Origin: DASRVA01 sp035550715
GTDB lineage: Bacteria; Gemmatimonadota; Gemmatimonadetes; JACCXV01; JAHWKZ01
Length of the DNA: 37,725 bases
Assembly (NCBI GenBank): GCA_035550715.1
Contig: DASZOP010000102.1
Coordinates: forward strand, 1-37,725
Direction of reading: 5' to 3'
Part shown: piece after piece, positions 22,916-29,874 of the stretch
Layout of the letters: each line of letters starts with the position of its first letter
Numbering within the stretch: position 1 is the first letter of the stretch
The notes under the pieces: generated by a model
Told to the model about the DNA's origin: nothing
What the model saw: the letters and a program-made list of their open reading frames with translations, nothing else
The model's database searches: none
Program-made: the position numbers and the translations under genes

Positions 22916-23701
22916 TCAGGTTCGATCGAGCTCGGCCCGGTGGGCCCCCAGGAAGGCATCCAGGTCCGCTTCGTCCCAGGCGATCCCGCCCCTGCGGCGC
23001 TCCTTCTCGAGGGAGCGAACCAGCCGCGCCAGGTTCCGCCGGGTGGAGTCGGGGGAGGGGGGCCCGATCGTCGCCCGGTCGAGGTCCAGGAGCCAGGCCC
23101 GCCATCCGGGATCGGCGGGCTCCAGGAAGAGGTTCCCCACGTTGAGGTCGGGGTGGTCCAGCCCCGCCCGGTGGGCCCGGCCGACCAGGCCCCCGGCGGC
23201 CTCCATCCCTGCCCGGCGGCTACCCGCCGGATAGAAATTGGGGGCGAGGAGATCCCGCAGGTCGTGGCCGGGCTCGATCCACGCGGTGGCCAGGTCGGCC
23301 CGGTAGCCGGGACGAGCCGGAACGACGATCGCCGCCAGGACCTCGGGCGTGGCGACGCCGCGGGCCCGGAGCCGGACGCTCACGGAGAGCTCGCGAAAGG
23401 GACGCGGCGGGCGGTCCAGATAGCGGTCACCCAGGGGCCGCATCCAGCCACCCCGCCGGGCATGCCGGACGGCGACCGGACGATCGGCGAGGCGGGCCGA
23501 GTGGACGACCCCCCGGCCGCCGTGACGGGAGCGCTCGGCCCGCTCCCCGGCCCACGCCGCCAGCGAGGGGGCGGTCTCGAGCGCGGCCCGGACGGCCGCG
23601 GCCACGGTTTCCAGGGCCACCACGTCCCGCCGGCCCTGGCGCCAGCGAACGTAGCCGGCCGGCGGGAAGCGGTCGTGACCGCCGGCCTCCGGTCCGCTCA
23701 G
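22916..23701 (-). CDS. Kdo kinase-like (KdkA/InaA family) LPS kinase
   Basis: About 261 residues if it starts at CTG 23701, which overlaps the PBP4 stop (CTGA). No ATG, GTG or TTG occurs until GTG 23623, which would remove the conserved-looking GYVRWRQGRRDVV start. KdkA-family proteins phosphorylate 3-deoxy-D-manno-octulosonate in lipid A core. Matching features are VAVRHARRGGWMRPLGDRYL (the RHxxRGG ATP-loop pattern), the catalytic loop HRAGLDHPDLNVGNLFL (D as base, N as metal ligand) and the metal motif LLDLDRATIG. This is the eukaryotic-type kinase fold. It supports a diderm envelope with LPS. Kdo as substrate is inferred; InaA and WaaP relatives phosphorylate other sugars. Confidence 0.82.
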   Translation of the reverse strand: MSGPEAGGHDRFPPAGYVRWRQGRRDVVALETVAAAVRAALETAPSLAAWAGERAERSRHGGRGVVHSARLADRPVAVRHARRGGWMRPLGDRYLDRPPRPFRELSVSVRLRARGVATPEVLAAIVVPARPGYRADLATAWIEPGHDLRDLLAPNFYPAGSRRAGMEAAGGLVGRAHRAGLDHPDLNVGNLFLEPADPGWRAWLLDLDRATIGPPSPDSTRRNLARLVRSLEKERRRGGIAWDEADLDAFLGAHRAELDRT

Positions 23702-25212
23702 GGAGCGCGTCCCTCCACGAGCTCGATGACCAGCCGGTCGATCGCCTCCTGGGCCTCTTCCTCGATTCCCGCGCCGGTCCCGTTGACGATCACGCTGAAC
23801 GCGTACTCGCGCCCCCGGGTCGTCGTCATGTAGCCCGACAAGGCGTAGACGTTCTCGATGAAGCCGGTCTTGGCGCGGACGCGGTCTTCGGCGGCCGTGC
23901 CCAGGTAGCGGCGCCTCAGGGAGCCCGTCCGGCCCGCGACCGGCAGCGAGGCCGCGAACACCCGCCCCCAGGGACGGCCGGCGGCCCGGGCGAGGAGGGT
24001 CGCCAGGCCGCGCGGGGTGGCCAGGTTCGTGCTGGCGAGTCCGGAGCCGTCCCTGAGCTCGAAGTCGAGCGTGTCGACGCCCAGTCGGTCGAGGGTCTCC
24101 CGCTCGACCGCCAGGCCGGCCTTCCACGATCCCTCGCCCCGGAGCTCCCGGCCGAGCGTCTTCAGGACCTGCTCGGCATGCCAGTTCTGGCTTCGCCCGT
24201 TGATCGACTCGACGACCATCGAGAGCGGCACGGAAACGTAGGTGGCCAAGGGGAGGGTGTCGCCGCGGGCCACCGGGGAGAGGGCGGGCGCGGAGATCGT
24301 GCGGGTCTCGCCTTCGACCTCGACCCCGCGCGCCTCCAGCACCTCGCGAAAGACCGTCCCCGCCCAGCGGGCCGGGTCGACGACCGCGAAGTACTCGATC
24401 CGGGGCTCGGCGTCCAAGGGGAGCGAGCCGTAGGCCACGATCCGGTTGGTCCCCGGATCCCGGGTCAGGTCGAACGTCCTGGCCGAGCCGGCCGGTCCGG
24501 TTCGGGCGCGATTCTCGAGCGAGTAAAAGGCGCTCACGGGCTCGCACGACAGGACGGGTGGATCACCGACCCTGGTGCCCGGCCGGATGTGGACGTCGAT
24601 GCTGTTGTCGTTGAACCCGAGCGCCCCGACCGGCGCCGCGTACCACCAGAGGAGGTCATAGGCGGCCCAGTCCCCGCGCGTCCGATCGTCGTCGAAGAAG
24701 CTCTCGTCGGCGATCAGGTCCCCCCGGACCCGCTCGACGCCGCGCGCGACCAGCGAATCCGCGAGGTGCTCGAAGATGGAGAGGATCCCGGGCGCGTGGC
24801 GGCCCGACAGGTTGGGATCCCCGCGGCCGTAGAGGACCAGGTCGCCTCGCAGCTCGCCGTCCTCGATCTCGCCCGTCCCGTAGAGGCTCGTCCGGAATGC
24901 GTAGTCGGGACCGAGACGCTCCAGGGCGGTCGCGCTCACCACGAGCTTCAGGTTGGAAGCCGGGACGAACCAGCGGTCGGCGTTGTGGAGGACGACCCAG
25001 CGCGACGCTTCCAGGTCGTAGACGGCGACCCCCCAGTGGGCCCGGCCGAGCCCGTCGTCCACGATGGCTTCGAGCCAGGCCGGCAGGGAGTCGGGTCCAT
25101 GGGCGGTCGCGGGAGCGCCCGGGACGGCGGAACCGACCGGCCGGGTGGCGGGGGCGAGCAGCCCCACCAGCGCCAGGCCGACCGTGATCCACGCGAGACC
25201 TGGCCGGGTCAC
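23698..25212 (-). CDS. dacB: D-Ala-D-Ala carboxypeptidase/endopeptidase, PBP4 type (copy 2)
   Basis: 504 residues from GTG 25212, overlapping the upstream stop (GTGA). The signal peptide is MTRPGLAWITVGLALVGLLAP. Active-site motifs are S86-N-L-K89, S341-Q-N343 and K448-T-G450. The long insertion (about 95-330) and FNDNSIDVHI are as in copy 1 at 16053-17576. The copies agree around LLWWY and in RSQN/LSQN-EQVLKTLG but differ widely elsewhere, so they are old paralogues rather than a recent duplication. A lone Cys lies in VLSCEPV. Position inside an operon with an LPS kinase suggests a role tied to outer envelope assembly, but that is inference. Confidence 0.94.
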   Translation of the reverse strand: MTRPGLAWITVGLALVGLLAPATRPVGSAVPGAPATAHGPDSLPAWLEAIVDDGLGRAHWGVAVYDLEASRWVVLHNADRWFVPASNLKLVVSATALERLGPDYAFRTSLYGTGEIEDGELRGDLVLYGRGDPNLSGRHAPGILSIFEHLADSLVARGVERVRGDLIADESFFDDDRTRGDWAAYDLLWWYAAPVGALGFNDNSIDVHIRPGTRVGDPPVLSCEPVSAFYSLENRARTGPAGSARTFDLTRDPGTNRIVAYGSLPLDAEPRIEYFAVVDPARWAGTVFREVLEARGVEVEGETRTISAPALSPVARGDTLPLATYVSVPLSMVVESINGRSQNWHAEQVLKTLGRELRGEGSWKAGLAVERETLDRLGVDTLDFELRDGSGLASTNLATPRGLATLLARAAGRPWGRVFAASLPVAGRTGSLRRRYLGTAAEDRVRAKTGFIENVYALSGYMTTTRGREYAFSVIVNGTGAGIEEEAQEAIDRLVIELVEGRAP

Positions 25213-26168
25213 CGGTCCCTGCGCGCGCGGAGGGCGTAGTAGAGGAGCGGGATCGTGATCTCGTGATGGCCGGTCAGATGGATCCCCTCGCCCCCCTCGA
25301 GCACCGGCCGGCCGATCACGTTCACGGTGGGACGGTAGTGGCGGATCATGTCGAGATCGACGGCGGTGAAGGAGCGGATCGGCGGCCAGAGCCGGCGGGC
25401 CACGTTGAGCGCCTTCACGAATACCTCCGGAAGGACGACCGCCGACCCGAGATTGACCACCAGCCCTCCGCCGTCCAGGTCGCGCAGGCCGGCGGCCAGC
25501 ACGCGGAAGTCACGGTGGCTGGCCGAGCCCAGTGCCGCGCCGTCGCAGGCCGGGTGCTGGTGCACGATCTCGGCGCCGATTGCGACGTGGACGGTGAGCG
25601 GGACCTGGTGCCGGAAGGCCGCCGCCATCACGCTCGACTCGCCGTGCAGGACGGCGGGATCGCGCTCGACCAGCCATCGTCCCAGGGCTTCGCCCAGCCC
25701 GAGCTCTTCATGGACCGCCAGCGCGGCTGCCTCGGCCATCCAGCGTCCGGTCTCGTCGGCCAGCCCGAACGTGCCGTCGGCGAGGTTCCCGGCCACGTCC
25801 TCGGACGTCTCGCCGAAGCACGCGATCTCGAAGTCGTGGATCGCGGTCGCCCCGTTGAACGCCAGATGGGTCACCCACCCGCGCTCGACCAGGTCGATCA
25901 AGAACGGGGAGCAGCCGGTCTTGACGACGTGCCCGCCGACCAGGAGGACGACCGCCCGCGAGCCGTCCAGCGAGGCCGACCATCGTTCCACCACGCGGCG
26001 CAGGTCGGCCGCCGCCAGGACGTCGGGCAGGGCCGCGATCAACGGGGCGATGGCGGGCGCGGGATCCAGGATCTCACCGAACTGGCCGACCGAGACCTTG
26101 TTCTCGCGGGCGGAGAAGGGGATCGGCACGACCGATCCGAGGTCCGCCGCCTCGTAGCGTGACGTCAC
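25209..26168 (-). CDS. Deoxyhypusine-synthase-like protein of unknown function
   Basis: 319 residues. The sequence has a central glycine-rich nucleotide-fold look: VVLLVGGHVVKTGCSPFLIDLVERG, LAFNGATAIHDFEIACFGETSEDV, VHVAIGAEIVHQHP, GGLVVNLGSAVVLPEVFVKALN and LTGHHEITIPLLYYAL. From memory this pattern belongs to a bacterial branch related to deoxyhypusine synthase. True enzymes use a catalytic Lys near the C-terminus to move the butylamine of spermidine to eIF5A. Here the last 67 residues contain no Lys, and only three occur in the whole protein (in ENKVS, VVKTG, FVKAL). It therefore probably does not make hypusine. It opens an operon with PBP4 and a Kdo-kinase-like protein. Assignment tentative; a profile search would decide. 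Confidence 0.6.
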   Translation of the reverse strand: MTSRYEAADLGSVVPIPFSARENKVSVGQFGEILDPAPAIAPLIAALPDVLAAADLRRVVERWSASLDGSRAVVLLVGGHVVKTGCSPFLIDLVERGWVTHLAFNGATAIHDFEIACFGETSEDVAGNLADGTFGLADETGRWMAEAAALAVHEELGLGEALGRWLVERDPAVLHGESSVMAAAFRHQVPLTVHVAIGAEIVHQHPACDGAALGSASHRDFRVLAAGLRDLDGGGLVVNLGSAVVLPEVFVKALNVARRLWPPIRSFTAVDLDMIRHYRPTVNVIGRPVLEGGEGIHLTGHHEITIPLLYYALRARRDR

Positions 26169-26198
26169 GGTCGCCGGGCTGGCCGGGGGTTCACGAGA

Positions 26199-26216
26199 GC
26201 GCGGCTCGCGCCGCGC
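26199..26216 (-). terminator. GC hairpin in intergenic gap
   Basis: GCGCGGC (26199-26205) and GCCGCGC (26210-26216) form a perfect 7-base stem with loop TCGC. It lies 59 bases past the DUF3108 stop on the transcribed (-) strand and upstream of the deoxyhypusine-synthase-like gene. No U-tract is present, so termination is only a guess. Confidence 0.35.
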
Positions 26217-26274
26217 GGGATCCGTGGGAGGAGTTTAGGGGCGGTGCGCGACGTCCGTCAACGCGCCGGGCGCG

Positions 26275-27051
26275 CTAGCGGGTGGCCGAGGCCGTTCCGG
26301 GCTCGTAGCTCACCAGCTCGGCCTGGAAGTTCCCGAGCCCGACCTTGCTCGAGATCTTCACCGGCAGATGGCGGGCGTCCGTGGTCAGCCACAGGCGGTT
26401 GTCGCCGCCCTTCTTGAAGACGCCGCTGTCGGTCTCGAGGCCCAGCTCCACGACCCAGGTGTCGAACGTCCCCGCGGGGACCTTGACCCGCTCCCTCTTC
26501 ACCACCCGTACGGTGAGCGGGTTGTCGTCGGGATCGGCCTGGTTCCGGAGCGTGAACCTGCTCCCCTGATCGTAGGGGAGAAGCCGCAGATAATAGAACA
26601 TCGAAAGCTGGTCGACGGCGTTCGGACTCGTGGGCTTGACCTCGCCGTCGGCGTCGATGCGCACCTGGCGCGCCTGGTCGAAGGTGTACTCGCGGTCCCG
26701 CGGCTTGCCCTTCTCGACCGAGTCGCGCCGGTACTTCAGCGAGTGGAGCCGGACGGCGTCGAGCCACGCCTCTTCCCTGGACTCGATCTGGTAGACGTAG
26801 GAGACGGCGCGATTGCTTTCGACCTCGGACGCGAAGTGGTATGCCGGCCGGTCGCCGACGACGACCCGCTCGACGACGCGGAGTTCCATCGTGCCGGCGG
26901 GGACCGGTCCATAGGAGACCGCGAATTGGAGGGTCTCCCCCGGCTTGAACGCCGTTTCGCCGTCGTTGGCGACGCGGGTCTGGCCCGAGGCCGGCACGGC
27001 GGCGAAGAGCGCCGGGAGGGCGAAGGCAAGGGCGATCCTGGTACGGCTCAT
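26275..27051 (-). CDS. DUF3108 family secreted protein
   Basis: 258 residues. ATG 27051 opens a signal peptide (MSRTRIALAFALPALFAAVPASGQ). The mature protein matches the DUF3108 pattern: an early PGETLQFAVSYGPVPAGTMELRV, then a beta-rich body with VDQLSMFYYLRLLPYDQG, and RVKVPAGTFDTWVVEL followed by GGDNRLWLTTDARHLPVKI. DUF3108 proteins are periplasmic or outer-membrane associated beta proteins, related in layout to LolA/LolB-like carriers, of unknown exact role. No ribosome site precedes the ATG; instead a TATAAC -10-like box lies seven bases upstream, so the transcript may be leaderless. It is downstream of, and on the same strand as, the GT2 gene, 60 bases away. Confidence 0.85.
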   Translation of the reverse strand: MSRTRIALAFALPALFAAVPASGQTRVANDGETAFKPGETLQFAVSYGPVPAGTMELRVVERVVVGDRPAYHFASEVESNRAVSYVYQIESREEAWLDAVRLHSLKYRRDSVEKGKPRDREYTFDQARQVRIDADGEVKPTSPNAVDQLSMFYYLRLLPYDQGSRFTLRNQADPDDNPLTVRVVKRERVKVPAGTFDTWVVELGLETDSGVFKKGGDNRLWLTTDARHLPVKISSKVGLGNFQAELVSYEPGTASATR

Positions 27052-27058
27052 CGGCAAC

Positions 27059-27064
27059 GTTATA
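27059..27064 (-). promoter_or_regulatory. Possible -10 box giving a leaderless transcript
   Basis: Read on the minus strand the box is TATAAC. Only seven bases separate it from the ATG at 27051, so a start 6-8 bases downstream would make the A of ATG the first or second mRNA base. No ribosome site is visible. The -35 region (about 27082-27087) is weak. Confidence 0.35.
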
Positions 27065-27111
27065 CGATGCAGGACGGCGGTGTGTTCCCCTCTCTCAGGG
27101 AACGCGCGAGC

Positions 27112-27864
27112 TCACCTGGGTGGGGCAGCCACCCGGTCCACGCGGCCCGTCAGGCTCAGCTCGCTTCGGAGCGCCCGCTTGAGCCGATGACGCGAAGCGC
27201 GAGGCCGGATGTCGCAGCGGGTGGCGGCCTCCACCTCGACGATGGTGGGATGGAAGCGGGCGAGCCGGAGCAGGAGCTCGACGTTGGCCGCCGTGTCCCT
27301 GGACGTGATCAGCCCTTCCTGGTGGGCGGTCACCGCGCGCTTCAGCGTCCCCACGCGGTACGCCCTCAGGGTGGACGTGTAGTCGGTAACGCCCGGAATC
27401 GGCATGGTCGCCCGGAGGACCGAGGACGCGAGCCAGTCGCCGAACCGACGTCCGCGCGGCATCCCCTCCTCCTCACGTGCCGGCCGGGAGCGGGCCCCGA
27501 TCACGAGGTCGGCGCCGGCCTCGATCTCGCGGATCATCTGCGGCACGGCGTCGGGGTTGAACGAGAAGTCCGCCTCGACCAGGACGGCGACGTCGCTCTC
27601 GGGATGGTGCGACAGGCGGACCGCCTCCCTGAGCAGCCGGTCCAGGCTCGGACCGAACCCCTCGTTGCGGGCATGGCGGAGGAGCTTGATCGGCACGAGC
27701 CGGCGGTACGCCTCGGCCACCCTCCCTGTCCCGTCGGTCGATCCGTCGTCGAGGACGACCGCCAGATACTCCTGCCGGACGCCCGCCATGACCTGGCGCA
27801 GCTTGTAGAGGAGGAGACCGAGCGTTCCCTGCTCCTCGAAGGCCGGGACGAGGAAGAAGACCAT
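27112..27864 (-). CDS. Family 2 glycosyltransferase
   Basis: 250 residues from ATG 27864 (no ribosome site seen; the frame continues upstream but not as coding sequence). Typical GT-A fold: a start of FFLVPAFEEQGTL, the nucleotide motif LDDGSTDGT (about 38-46) and E-A-D (about 97-99) at the DxD position, followed by FNPDAVPQMI. GARSRP and the DYTSTLRAYR stretch fit the acceptor side of dolichol-phosphate-mannose-synthase-like GT2 enzymes. No membrane helices are present, so it is soluble or peripheral. It probably transfers a sugar to a lipid carrier or glycan; substrate unknown. It is divergent from the BlaI-like gene and may respond to the same operator region between 27864 and 28030. Confidence 0.88.
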   Translation of the reverse strand: MVFFLVPAFEEQGTLGLLLYKLRQVMAGVRQEYLAVVLDDGSTDGTGRVAEAYRRLVPIKLLRHARNEGFGPSLDRLLREAVRLSHHPESDVAVLVEADFSFNPDAVPQMIREIEAGADLVIGARSRPAREEEGMPRGRRFGDWLASSVLRATMPIPGVTDYTSTLRAYRVGTLKRAVTAHQEGLITSRDTAANVELLLRLARFHPTIVEVEAATRCDIRPRASRHRLKRALRSELSLTGRVDRVAAPPR

Positions 27865-27945
27865 GACCCGGAAAATAACGGGGAGGGCCGCCGGCGACGA
27901 ACCCCAGGCCGCGGAGCCGTTGGCCGGTCCGGCGGTGGGTCGGGG

Positions 27946-27988
27946 TTGACACAGGGTCCCCGAGTATGCTAAAAACGTAGCAGTGCTA
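27946..27988 (+). promoter_or_regulatory. Promoter and operator dyad of the BlaI/BlaR1 operon
   Basis: TTGACA, a perfect -35 hexamer, lies at 27946-27951. TATGCT at 27965-27970 is only 13 bases away; an alternative -10 is TAAAAA at 27970-27975 with an 18-base spacer. Immediately downstream TAGCA-G-TGCTA (27978-27988) is a perfect inverted repeat with a single central base. Its position over the likely transcription start, upstream of a BlaI-like gene, suggests it is the repressor's operator. The BlaI start has GAGG at 28021-28024. Confidence 0.6.
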
Positions 27989-28029
27989 GAAACGCAGCAC
28001 CGCCGAAACACGCCACCCGTGAGGTCGAG

Positions 28030-28419
28030 ATGAAGAGGGCTCCGCACGTCGATCTGAGCCGCCGGGAGCGGCAGATCATGGACATCGTATACGAGAGGGG
28101 GGAGGTCACGGCGGCCGACGTCCAGCGGCGCCTGCCCGATCCCCCCGGCTACAGCGCCGTCCGCGCCATGCTTCGGGTGCTCGAGGGGAAGGGGCACCTT
28201 GAACACCGTCAGGACGGACCGCGTTACCAGTACCGGGCCACGGTTCCCGTCGAGGCGGCCCGTCGCTCGGCCGCGAAGCGGGTGCTGAAGACGTTCTTCG
28301 ACAACTCCCTGGAGGAGGCCGTGGCCACGCTCCTGGACGTGTCGGCCGCCAACCTGTCGAAGAAGGAGCTGGACCGCCTCGCCCGCATGATCGAGGACGC
28401 CCGGAAGGAGGGTCGGTGA
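28030..28419 (+). CDS. BlaI/MecI/CopY-family transcriptional repressor
   Basis: 129 residues from ATG 28030. The winged-helix domain (about 5-72) begins DLSRRERQIMDIVYERGEVTAADV and includes YSAVRAMLRVLEGKGHLEHR, the recognition helix and wing of BlaI-type proteins. The C-terminal dimer part (about 78-125) has KTFFDNSLEEAVATLL, as in the family; known BlaI repressors are cut within this region when the partner M56 protease is activated. The next gene encodes such a protease and overlaps the stop (GTGA), so this is a classical repressor/sensor pair. A perfect dyad upstream could be its autoregulatory operator. In this kind of organism the target genes need not be beta-lactamases. Confidence 0.92.
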   Translation: MKRAPHVDLSRRERQIMDIVYERGEVTAADVQRRLPDPPGYSAVRAMLRVLEGKGHLEHRQDGPRYQYRATVPVEAARRSAAKRVLKTFFDNSLEEAVATLLDVSAANLSKKELDRLARMIEDARKEGR

Positions 28420-29855
28420 GAATGGAGCCCTTCCTGTTGGACATGGCGCTCAAGGGGGCGGTCGTGCTGGCCCTGACGGGCGCCCTCGCGGCGGGGGCCC
28501 GGTCCGCCTCGGCGGCGACCCGCCACCTCGTCTGGTCGATCGGGCTCGGCGCCGCCCTTGCCCTGCCCTTCCTCCAGTGGCTGCTTCCGGAATGGAGTTG
28601 GGCGGTCCTGCCGGCGACGGGGCGGCTGGTCGGCTTCGATCCCCCGCCCGCCGCGGCCGCCGAGCCCGGCGTCGAGAGGACCCTCGTCTGGCTGTGGGGG
28701 ATCGGGATCGTGGCGACCCTGATCGGCTTTCTCGTCGGGCGCGCCCGCGTCCGCTGGATCTCCCGCCACGCTACCCCGGTGGATCATGGGCCATGGTCAG
28801 CGCTTCTCCTCCAGGTCTCCGGCGAGATCGGCCTCTCGCGCCGGGTGCGCCTCCTCCAGGCCCCGGAAACCACGCTGCCGATGATGTGGGGGATTCTACG
28901 GCCGACGATCCTGATCCCGCGCGAAGCGAACGGTTGGAGCCCCGCCCTCCGCCGTGAGGTCATGCTGCACGAGCTGGCGCACGTCCAGCGGCACGACTAC
29001 CTGACCCAGACGATCGCCCGGCTGGCGTGCGCGCTCCACTGGTTCGATCCGCTGGCGTGGGTGGCCGCGCGCCGGATGCGGCTCGAGCGCGAGCGGGCCT
29101 GCGACGATCGTGTGCTCGACGGCGGCTCGTCGCCCTGCGAGTATGCCGAGCACCTGCTGGCGGTGGCCCGCTGGAGCTCGACCGGCGTCCGGGCCGGGGC
29201 CCTCGGCATGGCGGGCAGCTCGCCCCTGGGCGACCGGCTCAAGGCGGTGCTCGAGGCCGGCCGGAGCCGACGGCGGGTCTCCCCCAGGGCCGCCCTGGGA
29301 CACACCGCACTGGCGGCGTTCCTCGTGGTCCCGCTGGCGGTTCTGCACCCCGAGTCGGCGCCGCGTCTCGCGGATGCGGGCGATCCGGGAAGCGTGCTCC
29401 CGATTCCGCCGAGCGCGAGCGCCGGCCTGCGGGGCGCAGGGGGGTCTCGTCCCCCGCGGGCAGTGATCCAGGAGGGCGCGGCGTCGGCGGTCGAGGAGGT
29501 ACCCGGCTCCGCCATCGAGGACGCCGCTCCGTTCGCCGCCGAGTTGGCCGCTCCGCGCACGGTTAGGGCGCGGGCGCGCGTCACGGCGCGGGAGCGATGG
29601 ACGACCGCCCGCCGCGCCATCCGGGCCGAGCGTGACCGTAGCCGCCCACCCGTCGTCGCCGTCTCCCATGCGGCCGGCGTCCGGGTCCCGGCGACCGTCC
29701 GGCTCGAGATGCGGGCGGATACGCGGGTCCGCAGCACGGCGGGAAAGCCGATCTGCGCGAAGTCGCAGAAGGGGACATCGGGAGACGAACCCACCCCGAT
29801 CGTCCCCAGCCGGACTACCCTCGCCGCGGTTTCGCGACCGATCGTGACCCCTTGA
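28416..29855 (+). CDS. BlaR1-like M56 family membrane metalloprotease
   Basis: 479 residues from GTG 28416 (GTGA overlap). Hydrophobic segments lie at about 8-26, 34-57, 91-110 and 294-312. The zinc site is H185-E186-x-x-H189 in VMLHELAHVQRHD, and the third ligand is the Glu of the later RLERERACDDRVL stretch. This is the BlaR1/MecR1 protease domain, which on activation inactivates BlaI. The usual penicillin-binding sensor domain is missing: after the last helix (about 294-312) there are about 165 residues that are Ala-, Arg-, Pro- and Glu-rich and look unstructured. It therefore probably senses something other than a beta-lactam. The DUF5916 gene follows after 19 bases. Confidence 0.9.
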   Translation: MRMEPFLLDMALKGAVVLALTGALAAGARSASAATRHLVWSIGLGAALALPFLQWLLPEWSWAVLPATGRLVGFDPPPAAAAEPGVERTLVWLWGIGIVATLIGFLVGRARVRWISRHATPVDHGPWSALLLQVSGEIGLSRRVRLLQAPETTLPMMWGILRPTILIPREANGWSPALRREVMLHELAHVQRHDYLTQTIARLACALHWFDPLAWVAARRMRLERERACDDRVLDGGSSPCEYAEHLLAVARWSSTGVRAGALGMAGSSPLGDRLKAVLEAGRSRRRVSPRAALGHTALAAFLVVPLAVLHPESAPRLADAGDPGSVLPIPPSASAGLRGAGGSRPPRAVIQEGAASAVEEVPGSAIEDAAPFAAELAAPRTVRARARVTARERWTTARRAIRAERDRSRPPVVAVSHAAGVRVPATVRLEMRADTRVRSTAGKPICAKSQKGTSGDEPTPIVPSRTTLAAVSRPIVTP

Positions 29856-29874
29856 AGGAACGAGCTCGGCCGCG

